Assembly (NCBI GenBank): GCA_002455335.1
Contig: DKKP01000377.1
Span: 1-36,758, forward strand
Length of the DNA stretch: 36,758 nt
From: Anaerolineales bacterium UBA6663
GTDB taxonomy: Bacteria > Chloroflexota > Anaerolineae > Anaerolineales > UBA6663
Reading direction: 5' to 3'
Positions 7,152 to 15,878 of this stretch are shown here, piece after piece. Numbering within the stretch: the stretch's first letter is position 1; the number at the start of each line of letters is the position of its first letter. The position numbers and the translations under genes are program-made. A model generated the notes under the pieces. That model worked only from the letters and a program-made list of their open reading frames with translations, did no database searches and was not told where the DNA came from.

Positions 7152-9881
7152 ATGTCCTCGCCGGTCCTCGTCACGAAACTCCTTGTCCCTGTGCGGCGGG
7201 CTTACGTCGTGCCTCGCCTTCGTTTGATCCAAAGACTGGACGAGAGCCTCCGGTACCCACTGACGGTGATTTCGGCGCCCGCCGGTTTCGGAAAATCGAC
7301 CCTTCTGGCTGAGTGGGCTGCGACCTTTGCTCAGACGGCACCTGAGGCCTCGATTGTTTGGCTGTCACTGGACCAGGATGACCGCGATCCCTATCGCTTT
7401 CTCGCGAGCCTCTGCGCGGCGCTGCACCCGATCGCGCAAGGCGCGATCGAGCCGTTGCTCGCGTCACTGACTTCATACCAGCGGCCACCCGTCGCGGCTG
7501 TCGTAACGGGGTTGGCGAATGGGCTGGCTGCCGTGCGAGGAGCCTGCGTCCTCGTCTTGGATGATTACCACCAGGTCGATGAACGGCCTGTGGGCGAAGT
7601 GCTGGCTCAGTTGCTGGATCATCAGCCCCCACAGCTACACCTGATCATTGCCTCGCGTCAGGATCCAGCCTTGCCCCTGGCTCGGTTGCGGGCGCGCCAG
7701 CAGTTGATCGAATTGCGCGCGGCTGACTTGCGCTTCACGTTTGCCGAGAGCGCCGAGTTCCTCAACCGGGCTATGCATCTGAACCTCTCCCTGAACGACG
7801 TCAGGGCCCTTGAGAGTCGCACCGAGGGTTGGGCTGCCGGCTTGCAGTTGGCCGCGCTCTCCCTGCAGGGCAGGGACGATGTCGCCCAACGAATCGCGGA
7901 TTTCGCTGGAAGCCACCGGTTTGTGCTGGACTATCTGGTCAATGAGGTGCTGGGGCAGCAGTCCGGGTCTGTTCGTGACTTCCTGCTTCAGACGTCGATC
8001 CTCGAGCGCCTGTGCCCTTCGCTGTGCGACGCCGTCACCGGACGAGGTGACAGCCTGACCGTCCTGGCCGGACTGGAGCGCGCCAACCTGTTCCTGGTTC
8101 CGCTGGATGATCGGCGCCAGTGGTATCGCTTTCACCCCTTGTTTGCGGAGGTGTTGCAGGCGCAATTGCATGAGACACGCGCCCGCGACATCGCCGCCCT
8201 TCATCAACGAGCGTGCGCCTGGTTCGAACGCAACGAGCTGGCTCCTGAGGCTGTACGACACGCACTGGCCGCCAGGGACTTCGATCTGGCGGCCGACCTC
8301 CTCGAAGACATATGGCTCTCCATGAACGTGAACCACCAATCAGGTCTATGGATGAGCTGGGTGACGGCATTGCCGGAGGACCTGGTCCGTGCCCGGCCTG
8401 GGATCAGCGTCGGCTACGCCTGGGCCTTGCTCAGCGCCGGCCGTCTTGAGGAGAGCGAGGCGCGGCTGCTGAATGCCGAGCGGCGACTCCTTGACTGGAC
8501 GGGAGACCGCACGTCCGGCCGGTTGGGGGCGAAGCCCGCGGCCTGTCAGGACCTGCAGATCTCTATCGCGGCGGCCCGCGCTTATCGGGCGATGGCGCTC
8601 GGCGATCTTGACGGCACCCGCGCGCATGCGGGCCAGGCGTTGGCATTGTCTTCATGCCCCGACTCGCTCTTTCGCACTCGCGCCATGGCGATGCTAGGCT
8701 TCGCCGAATATGCCAGCGGAAACCTGGCCGAGGCCGAGCATCAGTTGCTCGAGTTTCAGAACAGCATGTGGCAGGTTCATGACCTGGCCAGCGCCATCGG
8801 CATCACGTTCATTCTGGCAGACATCAAACGGGTCCAGGGTCGTCTGCGCGATGCGATCGCCACGTATGTTCAGTCTCTCGAGCTGGCCGACCGTCTGCAT
8901 GCGCCGGCGTTTCTGGGCGCGTCGGATCTGCACCGGGGGCTTGGAGAGCTGTTCTGCGAACAGGGCGACCTTGACGCGGCAGCGCGCCATCTGGCCATGG
9001 CGCAACGGCTGGGTGAACAGGGCGCGCTCACCGGCTGGCCCCAGCGCCTTTACGTGGCCCGAGCCCGCCTGCGCGAACTCCAGGGCGATCCGGCAGGCGC
9101 CTTGACCTTCCTGGAAGAGGCGGAGCGCGTGGTCGTCCGAAACCCCTTGCCCACCCGGTCGATCGTGGCCCTTCAGGCACGAATGCTCGTCAGGCTGGGT
9201 CGATGGAAGGACGCGCTCCACCGGATGCACGCTCGGGGATTGACTCCCCACGACCCGCCTGCGTATGTCCACGAGTTCGAGTACCTGGTCCTGGCGCGTG
9301 TATTGACCGCGCGTTACGGCGCCGATCCCGTAGAGGGCGAGCGCCAGGACATCGTCGACCTGTTGGACCGACTCTTGACGGCGGCGAGCGAGGGCGGGCG
9401 AACCGGGAGTGTGATCGAGATCCTGGTGCAGCAGGCGTTGACCCTTCAGGTCTGCGGCGATGGATTGGGCGCCCTGGAGGCTTTGAGCCGGGCGGTCGAC
9501 CTGGCCGAACCTGAAGGCTACCAGCGCGTGTTTCTAGACGAGGGCGCGGCGATGCGCTCCCGCATTCGCTCGCTGGCGCAAGCACGCGGGCATCCGCCGG
9601 GTTCCTATGTTTGCCGACTCCTGGCGGCCTTCGCTCAAGCGGTGGATCGGCCCCGTGATTGTCGCCTCGACTGGAATACCGAATTGCCCGAGCCGCTCAG
9701 CGAGCGGGAGGTGGAGGTGTTGCGGTTGCTCCGGAGCGACTTGAGCGGTCCGGAAATCGCCCGACGATTGGTCGTGTCACTCAATACCTTCCGCACTCAT
9801 ACCAAGAGCATCTTCGCCAAACTGGGCGTTAACAACCGGCGAGCCGCCGTGCGCCGCGCCGACGAAATTCATCTGGTGTAG
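7152..9881 (+). CDS. LAL (MalT-like) LuxR-family ATPase transcriptional regulator 1
   Basis: 909 aa. Walker A SAPAGFGKST is at 41-50 and Walker B VLVLDDYH at 133-140, the usual signature of MalT/LAL STAND ATPases. A long helical TPR-like region (about 400-800) follows. A LuxR-type HTH lies at 847-909 (EPLSEREVEVLRLLRS then SGPEIARRLVVSLNTFRTHT). The N-terminus (SSPVLVTKLLVPVRR) is the typical start of this family. LAL proteins are usually activators that bind ATP and a small ligand and oligomerise on DNA. It heads the plus-strand cassette with DUF4386, DUF333 and ICMT-like genes. Its HTH is very similar to that of regulator 3 (25458-28244) and less so to regulator 2. Ligand unknown. Confidence 0.92.
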   Translation: MSSPVLVTKLLVPVRRAYVVPRLRLIQRLDESLRYPLTVISAPAGFGKSTLLAEWAATFAQTAPEASIVWLSLDQDDRDPYRFLASLCAALHPIAQGAIEPLLASLTSYQRPPVAAVVTGLANGLAAVRGACVLVLDDYHQVDERPVGEVLAQLLDHQPPQLHLIIASRQDPALPLARLRARQQLIELRAADLRFTFAESAEFLNRAMHLNLSLNDVRALESRTEGWAAGLQLAALSLQGRDDVAQRIADFAGSHRFVLDYLVNEVLGQQSGSVRDFLLQTSILERLCPSLCDAVTGRGDSLTVLAGLERANLFLVPLDDRRQWYRFHPLFAEVLQAQLHETRARDIAALHQRACAWFERNELAPEAVRHALAARDFDLAADLLEDIWLSMNVNHQSGLWMSWVTALPEDLVRARPGISVGYAWALLSAGRLEESEARLLNAERRLLDWTGDRTSGRLGAKPAACQDLQISIAAARAYRAMALGDLDGTRAHAGQALALSSCPDSLFRTRAMAMLGFAEYASGNLAEAEHQLLEFQNSMWQVHDLASAIGITFILADIKRVQGRLRDAIATYVQSLELADRLHAPAFLGASDLHRGLGELFCEQGDLDAAARHLAMAQRLGEQGALTGWPQRLYVARARLRELQGDPAGALTFLEEAERVVVRNPLPTRSIVALQARMLVRLGRWKDALHRMHARGLTPHDPPAYVHEFEYLVLARVLTARYGADPVEGERQDIVDLLDRLLTAASEGGRTGSVIEILVQQALTLQVCGDGLGALEALSRAVDLAEPEGYQRVFLDEGAAMRSRIRSLAQARGHPPGSYVCRLLAAFAQAVDRPRDCRLDWNTELPEPLSEREVEVLRLLRSDLSGPEIARRLVVSLNTFRTHTKSIFAKLGVNNRRAAVRRADEIHLV

Positions 9882-10190
9882 CGCCGCCGATCTCGCCCCG
9901 GGTCCTCCCTGTGCTGACCCCGAAAAACCACATCAATTGGTGAGGCCGGCCGTGTGGCGCCGGCTCTACCCTGCGTCTGTCCTGCAACGCGTGGTCCCGG
10001 ATCGCGGACTGTGCGCAGCCGCCAAAGACGGTTTACCCAAAAGGCGGGGCCGGCCGTCGACGGCTCCGGATCTCACGGGCCCGAACTGACGGCAGCTGGA
10101 GATGCCGCACATCACGGGTTCGGGTATTCACGATTCGTCGCGCCGAGTCGGGCAGGGCCGCGGCGATTTAGCAAGAGGGAGAAAGACAAC
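9882..10190 (+). other. Intergenic region between LAL regulator 1 and DUF4386 gene
   Basis: 309 nt without a convincing gene. It holds short GC-rich palindromes (for example CCGTCGACGG near 10056) and the ribosome site GAGGGAG just before the DUF4386 start. I find no clear promoter or terminator with a T-tract. By analogy with the third cassette it would be the place for a regulated promoter. Confidence 0.4.
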
Positions 10191-10928
10191 ATGACCACAT
10201 TAAGGCTTTCACGGTGGGCGGGGTTTTGGTACCTGCTGGTGGCGATCTTTGGTTCGATCAATCTGGCGTTCGTCAATCCGCGCCTGCTGGTGCCCGGCGA
10301 CTGGGTTGCGACGATGAATAACATCCAGGCGTCTGAGGGTCTACTTCGGTTTGGCATCTTCAGCAACATCATCCTCGCGGTCGTCTTTCTGTGTCTGGGC
10401 AACACCCTCTATACGCTCTTTCGACCCGTGGATAAAAGCCTGGCTCGCTTGATGGTGCTGTTTGTCGTCTCCAGCGTTCCGCAGATGTTCCTCCAGGTGA
10501 CTCGTCTGGCGCCCCTGCTGATGGGCAGTGGCGATTGGGCCGGAACGGGATGGGGCTCGTCTCAGATTCAGGCGCTGGGCATGGGCATGCTGAAGTTGTA
10601 TGACGAAGGGGCCTATTTCGCCTATATCTTCTACGGCCTCTGGATGTTGCCGCTGGGATTGCTCGTATTCAAGTCACGGTCCGACTGGTTGACAAAGGTA
10701 TTGGGCGTGGCGCTGGTGGTGGGATGCTTCGGCTATATCGCGCAATTCCTGCAGGTCTTCTGGGCTCTGCCTTACCAGGCGGTCGCCTCCCTCTGGATGA
10801 ACGTCACCGTCCTGGCGGAAGTGGTCTGCATCGGCTGGCTCTTTGTCAGAGGGCCCGCCGACCACCCTCAGGCAATCGTAGAAAAGGTCGAGTCCCGGCC
10901 GATCGCCACCAGCCAGCTGTTGAACTGA
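10191..10928 (+). CDS. DUF4386 family membrane protein 1
   Basis: 245 aa, start at ATG 10191 with AGAGGGAG upstream; the open frame extends to 9954 but lacks similarity there. It opens with RLSRWAGFWYLLVAIFGSIN, then LVPGDWVATMNNIQASEGLL, then a TM pair around FSNIILAVVFLCLG and TLFRPVDKSLARLMV. These are hallmarks of DUF4386: a periplasmic loop after TM1 and a short conserved basic/proline loop after TM3. About six TM segments. It follows LAL regulator 1 and precedes a DUF333 lipoprotein. Function of the family is unknown; placement suggests regulation by the LAL protein. Confidence 0.85.
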   Translation: MTTLRLSRWAGFWYLLVAIFGSINLAFVNPRLLVPGDWVATMNNIQASEGLLRFGIFSNIILAVVFLCLGNTLYTLFRPVDKSLARLMVLFVVSSVPQMFLQVTRLAPLLMGSGDWAGTGWGSSQIQALGMGMLKLYDEGAYFAYIFYGLWMLPLGLLVFKSRSDWLTKVLGVALVVGCFGYIAQFLQVFWALPYQAVASLWMNVTVLAEVVCIGWLFVRGPADHPQAIVEKVESRPIATSQLLN

Positions 10929-11103
10929 TCTGGCCCGTTCGCAGGCCGGGGGCCGCACCTGCGCTGTGGAGGCGGTTGCCCCGGCCTGCCCGGAGTCGAG
11001 TTGACCCGAACCGGATCGCGAAAGCGGCGACCCGCACGTTGGTCATAGGTGTCGAGGTCAGCGACCCGACGCTTCAACCGGTGGGCGCCGAGAAGGAGAA
11101 TGT

Positions 11104-11712
11104 ATGTATAGGACGACTCTACTTACGATCTTGCTGTTGGCGTTGACCGCTTGTTCAGCGCCCGAAACGCCGGCCGCGCCGGGTGCCTCTGCGACGGGCG
11201 CCACTCCGGCCGACCTCGCCAACCCCGCTTCGGTGCACTGCCGCGAGATGGGGAACACCCTGGTCATTCAGACAGACGACGATGGCGGCCAGCAAGGGAT
11301 CTGCGTCTTCCCCGACGGCAGCACCTGCGACGAGTGGGCGTTCTTCCGGAAGGAATGTGGCCCAGCGCTGACGGCGACCGGGAAGCCCATGACCCCTCCG
11401 CTCGACAACGGTCAGGTGACGATCGAACCGGGCAGCCCACTGCCGCCGGGCGCGACCGAAACCATCGTCGATTGGTGGGGCGTGATCCGAAAGACGGACG
11501 TCGGCGCTCAGTACGATGACTATTTCGAGCGCCAGGATACGGGGCAGCCGATCCGTTTCGGCATCGATGCCCGTGAACCCGCGCTCGCGGCCCAGATCGA
11601 GGCAATGCGGGATAGCGGCCAGATCGTTCATCTCTCTGGTGCGCTGTACAGCAACGTTCCGGATTACAACGGCTCGCAGATCCTGGTGACCGGCCTCGTG
11701 GTCGCACCGTAG
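11104..11712 (+). CDS. DUF333 family lipoprotein 1
   Basis: 202 aa. A lipoprotein signal peptide ends with the lipobox LTAC (C17). Residues about 40-84 form a DUF333 domain: NPASVHCREMGNTLVIQ, then CVFPDGSTCDEWAFFRKEC, with conserved cysteines. The C-terminal part (about 105-200) contains WWGVIRKTDVGAQYDDYFER and a beta-rich stretch ending in GSQILVTGLVV. The whole protein aligns with the one at 23344-23937, including this C-terminal part, so the two are paralogues. Ribosome site AAGGAG precedes ATG 11104. It sits behind DUF4386 protein 1 and before the ICMT-like gene. Likely anchored on the outer face of the cell membrane; function unknown. Confidence 0.88.
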   Translation: MYRTTLLTILLLALTACSAPETPAAPGASATGATPADLANPASVHCREMGNTLVIQTDDDGGQQGICVFPDGSTCDEWAFFRKECGPALTATGKPMTPPLDNGQVTIEPGSPLPPGATETIVDWWGVIRKTDVGAQYDDYFERQDTGQPIRFGIDAREPALAAQIEAMRDSGQIVHLSGALYSNVPDYNGSQILVTGLVVAP

Positions 11713-11780
11713 CGAGTGATCGCGCTGGACGCCGTCGGGTGGATCCATGTTCCATCCGTAGCGGCCGCAGGAGGCATCTC

Positions 11781-12377
11781 ATGGCGACCGGTCTAGCGAG
11801 CGACTTGATCGTCAAGTCTTTGGTCATCCTCTTCGCATACCTCTGGGGAGGCGTGGAGATCTTCCAGCAGATCAAACAGCGCAGATCCCCATCAGGCACA
11901 TCGCCGTCTCGCGATCGCGGAAGCCTGATTGTGTTGTTTGGGTGCATCACGTTAGGCCATTGCCTCGCGATACCCGTTTGCTTCTCGCCCTATGGTCGGT
12001 GGACCTGGGGCCAGCCGTATGCGCAGCTGATCGGTCTGGCCTTCATCGTGGGCGGGCTCTTCATTCGTTGGAGCGCGATGAGAACGTTGGCCTCGCTGTT
12101 CACCTATGCCGTGGAGATCCAGACGCAGCATCGGCTGGTGGAAATTGGGCTCTATCGATGGGTTCGCCATCCCGGTTACCTCGGACAGTGCCTGGTCTTC
12201 GTCGGGATCGGATTGGGACTGGCGAATGCGCTGTCGCTTCTGGGCCTTCTGGCGCCCGTCAGTGTGGCCTTTATCTACCGGATCAGCGTGGAGGAACGGG
12301 CCTTGCTGCAGCGCTTTGGAGGGGCCTATGAAGCCTATCGGCGGCGGAGTTGGCGCATGATCCCGTGGCTCTACTGA
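11781..12377 (+). CDS. ICMT/PEMT-like membrane methyltransferase
   Basis: 198 aa, start ATG 11781 with GGAGG 6 nt upstream. Five or so TM segments. The C-terminal half carries the isoprenylcysteine carboxyl methyltransferase-type signature: HRLVEIGLYRWVRHPGYLGQ (117-136), a short TM hairpin, then RISVEERALLQRFGGAYEAY (167-186) and a final IPWLY. The RHPGYLG and EE residues bind S-adenosylmethionine in this family. Bacterial members methylate lipids or other small substrates; the substrate is not known here. It is the last intact gene of cassette A, directly upstream of the decayed region. Confidence 0.86.
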   Translation: MATGLASDLIVKSLVILFAYLWGGVEIFQQIKQRRSPSGTSPSRDRGSLIVLFGCITLGHCLAIPVCFSPYGRWTWGQPYAQLIGLAFIVGGLFIRWSAMRTLASLFTYAVEIQTQHRLVEIGLYRWVRHPGYLGQCLVFVGIGLGLANALSLLGLLAPVSVAFIYRISVEERALLQRFGGAYEAYRRRSWRMIPWLY

Positions 12378-12547
12378 CGGGCAACGCTTACGTCCATCCG
12401 GTGGCGGGCAAACCTCACTCCCATCCCGGGAAGGGAGGTCGTTTCGGCCGCAACCTTTTGGGAAGCTGATCCGCGATGAGTTCTTTTCAGATCGAACCTG
12501 TTGGCGGACCTCGTTTGGCCGGTTTGGCCAAGAGTGAAAGGGTCGCT

Positions 12548-12820
12548 ATGGACTTACTCCCAAAGGCGCTGGTCATTGTCGGCAGCATGGCATCCATCGG
12601 TTTCGGGGTCTGGCACTTCTTCGTGCCCGAAATCTGGCGCTGGAACGCGTATATTGATGCCGACGCCACTGAGCTGGCTGTGGCTGTGCGCGCGATCAAC
12701 GTGTTCTTCTCCCTGTCACTGGTGTTGTTCGGTGGGATCAACATCCTGCTCTCGCATGGCGATCGTTCAAACCGTTACTCGTTGATCGTGGTTCTAGCCG
12801 CTGGAGTCGTAGAGATCATA
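12548..12820 (+). pseudogene. Truncated three-TM membrane protein, 3' end replaced
   Basis: ATG 12548 (GAAAGGG upstream) starts a hydrophobic protein with TM segments near residues 7-25, 42-62 and 75-92. After about residue 90 the reading frame runs through DNA that, in another frame, encodes part of a GNAT acetyltransferase, and it ends at 12970 with non-membrane sequence rich in S and R. The real membrane protein therefore appears to lose its end at about 12805-12822, while the open frame continues by chance. An in-frame ATG at 12476 is less likely as start. Confidence 0.6.
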
Positions 12821-12822
12821 GG

Positions 12823-13086
12823 GCTGAGATCGGATACGATCTCAACCCAACTGTATGGGGGCAGGGCTACATGTCGGAAGCCCTTGAGCGGGTCGTCGAG
12901 TTTGGCTTTGGCGACCTGCAATCTAACCGGATCGAGGCCTTGGTCTACCCCGACAATGCCGCATCGCTGAAGCTCTTGGAGCGGCACGGTTTTGTCCGTG
13001 AAGGATTACAGGGTCGCCATGGGAAGACCCCATCCGCTCCGGTACTTTGCCTACGCTCCGCCAATCTCAGTCATTGCACGATGTAG
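12823..13086 (+). pseudogene. C-terminal fragment of a GNAT acetyltransferase
   Basis: In the frame ending at TAG 13084-13086 the sequence reads AEIGYDLNPTVWGQGYMSEA, then ALVYPDNAASLKLLERHGFV. This is the classic second half of a RimJ/RimL-type GNAT domain: the acetyl-CoA loop QGY-SEAL and the terminal N-x-AS-LLE-GF motif. The N-terminal half is absent: upstream DNA encodes the truncated membrane protein in another frame. The very C-terminus after about 13015 is also unlike the family. It is a remnant. Confidence 0.72.
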
Positions 13087-13125
13087 TCCGGCAGGCCATG
13101 CCCATGCAGCCGTTCGGTTTCGGTT

Positions 13126-13560
13126 ATGACGGGTTCACGAAGCCCGATCGCGCTGACCGGCAACCCGCTCGAGGACCTTTGGAACTGGCTGATTGGTCGG
13201 TTCGGAGGTGCGCCGCAGCCGCAACCGACCGCCACGCACATGGCCACCACGCCGATGACGGTGGGCCTGACGCCGTTCGCGACAGCGATCCCGTACCCCT
13301 GGAGGCCGCCTACTCAAGCGGAACGAACCCCGTCGTGTGCGCGGCTGATCCGAACACAACGCCGGCCAACGTTCAGCCCTATCTGATCGACGCGGCCTGC
13401 ACCAACCTTATCGGGCAACTCGAACCGGACCAGGCCGCCCAGCTCATCCGGGAAGTGAACAGCGGGCAAACCATCCTGACGCCCATGCTCGTCAACCAGA
13501 GACAAAGCCTATTTGGCAAAGCGTCACGCACCAGGACAAAGGCATTTGGGAGCCGATTCA
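13126..13560 (+). pseudogene. Possible decayed secreted-protein fragment
   Basis: There is no intact gene in 13087-13711. One frame from 13126 reads GNPLEDLWNWLIGRFGGAPQ then a Pro/Thr-rich run, and another frame from about 13311 reads NPVVCAADPNTTPANVQPYL then DQAAQLIREVNSGQTILTP. Both have plausible protein composition, joined by a frame change near 13300. I recognise no family; this could also be chance open frames in GC-rich DNA. Confidence 0.22.
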
Positions 13561-13619
13561 CGGCATGTTCTCTCCGTCTTTGGCCGGGTCATCGCGAAAA
13601 CAGGGTTGCGTGCGAGCTG

Positions 13620-13683
13620 TGCCCCGAGTTTCACGGCTGTAGGCTCTTCGTCGTGTTCTGGCCAAATCGTGAAACTCGGGGCA
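13620..13683. repeat. 16-bp perfect inverted repeat with 32-nt spacer
   Basis: TGCCCCGAGTTTCACG (13620-13635) is the exact reverse complement of CGTGAAACTCGGGGCA (13668-13683). The 64-bp unit lies 29 nt downstream of the stop of the minus-strand DUF4386 gene. There is no T-run, so a standard terminator is unlikely. It could be a MITE-like element, an old IS footprint, or an mRNA 3' hairpin. No target-site duplication is obvious. Confidence 0.75.
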
Positions 13684-13711
13684 TGCGTTACCGATGTCGA
13701 CAGCCTGATCT

Positions 13712-14413
13712 TCACGCGACAATGGCGCGTCGCGGTTGGCGCGCCCAAAGTCCCATGAAGAGGAGTGACAGGCCGAGCCCGACCTCGGCCACGAATCCGA
13801 GCGGCCAGCTGACGTAGGTGATGGCCGTGAAGCCCGGCAAGAGGAAGAACTGCAGGGCCGTCGCCGTCCAGGTGCAGCAATGCACCATCAACACGATGCC
13901 CAGGGCCTTGGGGAGGAAGCCGGATTTGTAGACCAGATAGCCGAGCGGAAAGAGCCAGGGGCCGTAGAAGAATTGGGCGATTTGGAAGCCGTTCTTGTAG
14001 AGATACAGGAAGGCCATGGCCAGGGCCTGCAGTTGATCGGCCGGGTAGGGCTTCAGGAAGTCAGCGCCGCTCAACACCCATGAGCTGGAGACCAGGAAGA
14101 TATCGCTGGCGCACTGAACCGCGACGCCGGTCGCGTTCAACAGCAGGAATAGCAAGGCCACCTCCGGGTTCACGGGCTTCAGCAGCCTGTATAGGGCCCA
14201 GGCCGTCAGTAGGAACAGCACCGCCGCGATCAGATCGATGACGAAGCCGACCTTGAACATCCCGGCCGAAGCCGCGATATTCGCGGCGGTCGCCGCGGCG
14301 TCGCCGTAGATGATCGTGCTCGAGCGGCCCACGACGTCTGCAACGATCTGGACGACGACGTAGACAAGATACAGTGCCCCGGCGGTCCGGGCGGTCTTGG
14401 TGACGGTGTTCAT
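13712..14413 (-). CDS. DUF4386 family membrane protein 2
   Basis: 233 aa from ATG at 14413 (AAGGAG 7 nt upstream). Six TM segments with the DUF4386 pattern: TARTAGALYLVYVVVQIVAD, then GDAAATAANIAASAGMFKVG, FVIDLIAAVLFLLTAWALYR and LLKPVNPEVALLFLLLNATG. Near the end come FYGPWLFPLGYLVYKSGFLP and a final pair of TM segments. Its ATG overlaps the TGA of the preceding frameshifted DUF4386 gene, so it was probably translated by coupling. Last gene of the minus-strand operon of cassette B. Confidence 0.87.
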   Translation of the reverse strand: MNTVTKTARTAGALYLVYVVVQIVADVVGRSSTIIYGDAAATAANIAASAGMFKVGFVIDLIAAVLFLLTAWALYRLLKPVNPEVALLFLLLNATGVAVQCASDIFLVSSSWVLSGADFLKPYPADQLQALAMAFLYLYKNGFQIAQFFYGPWLFPLGYLVYKSGFLPKALGIVLMVHCCTWTATALQFFLLPGFTAITYVSWPLGFVAEVGLGLSLLFMGLWARQPRRAIVA

Positions 14414-15049
14414 GACGATACTCCTTGGTGCATTGAGCCCAACGCGATCAGAGGGCCGCATGAGGCTGTAGCGTGGCGGCGTCGCCTCGGGCCGGCAGCG
14501 GGTTCAGGTCGCGCGGTTCGAGCGACGATGCCCCAGCCGGCGAGCCAGCGCGGCAGCAATCGGGCCCGAACGAAGATGAAGTTGTACAGAAGCGTCCCCA
14601 GGCCCCAGGCGAACAAAACCACGACGTCTCGGGTCCACTCCCGCGGAGTCACGATCACGTCGCCCAGCGTTTGGAGGTACGACGCCTCTGGTGCCCCGGC
14701 CGCCACGAACGCCCGACTCAGAGGGATCAGGGCCAGGAGCCCGAGCGCGGCCACGATCCCGCAGATCGCTTCGATCGCGCGCAGCACGACGGCCCACAAC
14801 GCCATCGCCTCGTGGTGCCTGCGCAAGATCGGGTACAACCAGATCGCGATACCCGAACAGGCCAGCTCCATGCTCCATGGTGAGGAGCAGGAGGACGCCG
14901 ATGATCACCTCGGTGCTGTGTCCGGCGATCGGCGCAAGATAATCCGGGCTGTTGAGGGTTGCCAGCGGCGATAAGGTCAGGAAGCCGGCGACGTCGGCGT
15001 CGACGAACAGGGACCCCGCGACCAACGCGCTCTGTCGATGTGTGGTCAT
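14410..15049 (-). pseudogene. DUF4386 family membrane protein, broken by a 7-bp tandem duplication
   Basis: Begins at ATG 15049 (AGGGGAAA upstream), overlapping the stop of the 93-aa gene by ATGA. The N-terminal part (RQSALVAGSLFVDADVAGFL, then HSTEVIIGVLLLLTM) is DUF4386-like. At 14878-14865 the heptamer ATGGAGC occurs twice in tandem on the minus strand, shifting the frame. Removing one copy fuses it to MELACSGIAIWLYPILRRHH, then LGDVIVTPREWTRDVVVLFA and FIFVRARLLPRWLAGWGIVA. After WGIVA the sequence turns to Arg/Pro-rich residues until the TGA at 14412-14410, so the last TM segments also seem lost. Two lesions indicate a pseudogene rather than a pure sequencing error, though phase variation is possible. 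Confidence 0.78.
14865..14878. repeat. 7-bp tandem duplication (two copies of GCTCCAT)
   Basis: GCTCCAT occurs at 14865-14871 and again at 14872-14878. On the minus strand this is ATGGAGC twice, inside the DUF4386 pseudogene, exactly where the reading frame of the family homology changes. One copy restores the frame. This is the signature of slipped-strand duplication. Confidence 0.85.
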
Positions 15050-15327
15050 GCTTTCCCCTTGCTCGAGCGAACCGGATGCGGCTCACTGGGCTGGACTAAA
15101 ACGATCGAGATCAACGGCAGGCCGACGTCACGGATCTTGCGGAGCAGGCCATGCAGAGCGGCCTGGTCGGCGATCAGCCCGCCGAGCAGCGTGGTGCCGT
15201 CCTCCTCCGCGGTAACACTCAGGCCCTCGAACCAGCCGGCCAGCTCGTGACCCAGGTGGCCCTGGATGCGGATCTCGTAGGCTGTCGGCCGACTTAGGCC
15301 CTCGGCGGGCAGTTCCTCGATAGGCAT
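15046..15327 (-). CDS. Small conserved protein, cassette-associated (93 aa)
   Basis: 93 aa from ATG 15327 (GAGGT upstream). No known family comes to mind. It is clearly paralogous to the 92-aa protein at 24965-25243: both share Y-IRI-GHL, G-FEGL, DGTT-L, ADQAALHG and IRD-GLPLIS in the same order, with variable termini. No TM or signal peptide; predicted small alpha/beta cytoplasmic protein. Its TGA overlaps the ATG of the next DUF4386 gene (ATGA), indicating tight coupling, and it starts just 5 nt after the end of the 152-aa membrane protein gene. Possibly a small ligand-binding or adaptor protein for the cassette; that is inference. Confidence 0.85.
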   Translation of the reverse strand: MPIEELPAEGLSRPTAYEIRIQGHLGHELAGWFEGLSVTAEEDGTTLLGGLIADQAALHGLLRKIRDVGLPLISIVLVQPSEPHPVRSSKGKA

Positions 15328-15332
15328 GGCGC

Positions 15333-15791
15333 CTACCTCACCGAGCCGGCGATCTGGTCTGTCTGTGTCGGGTCGGGACGGGCGCCCGCCCTGGCCAGCC
15401 ACCCAACCACCACGCCGAGTGCCAGGAACCGGGGCACGTTCATCACGGCGCCGATCACATGGAAGATCGAGAGATGGTCGGCATCTACCGCGATCGAATA
15501 GACCTCGATGACGCTCATCGCCGCCAGGCTGAGGAGCGTGGCCTTGACGATTGAGCTCCCTCCCGGGATGCGATCAGGGAAGGCCAACAACAGGCCGCTG
15601 ACGCAGACGGCGATGATCAGGCCGCCGACCAACGCAGCGAGTGTCATCGGCCAGTAGGAGATCGCGAAAGCAGCCCGATACGCGGCGGCAATTGGGGTCA
15701 GCGAGATCGCGAAGTTGGTAACCCAAAACGCCATACCGCCAGCGCGTGCGAGGATCACGATCCGGCTCCAGAGCGTCATCGATCGGGTCAT
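15333..15791 (-). CDS. Four-TM membrane protein (152 aa)
   Basis: 152 aa starting at ATG 15791 with GGAGGAAA upstream. TM segments at about 10-32, 46-70, 82-102 and 111-134. The short loop HLSIFHVIGAVMNVP and the sequence AFPDRIPGGSSIVKATLLSL have no family I can name. First gene after LAL regulator 2, and first of a tight four-gene minus-strand operon (152-aa protein, 93-aa protein, DUF4386 pseudogene, DUF4386 protein). Topology is clear, function unknown. Confidence 0.75.
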   Translation of the reverse strand: MTRSMTLWSRIVILARAGGMAFWVTNFAISLTPIAAAYRAAFAISYWPMTLAALVGGLIIAVCVSGLLLAFPDRIPGGSSIVKATLLSLAAMSVIEVYSIAVDADHLSIFHVIGAVMNVPRFLALGVVVGWLARAGARPDPTQTDQIAGSVR

Positions 15792-15878
15792 GCGCGTTTC
15801 CTCCAGATCGGCGGCGGTTGCCTGGCTCGGGGCCTGGCCACGCTTCGTCTCACCGATCCGCAGTCACTATGCCTCGCC

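Noticed and set aside
12417..12438. CTCCC/GGGAG inverted repeat after the ICMT-like gene as a terminator
   Set aside because: The stem is short and interrupted and no T-run follows.
13047..13817. 256-codon open frame read as one gene
   Set aside because: Only its middle has protein-like composition, the frame is broken by apparent frame changes, and its end overlaps the inverted repeat and the antisense of a real gene.
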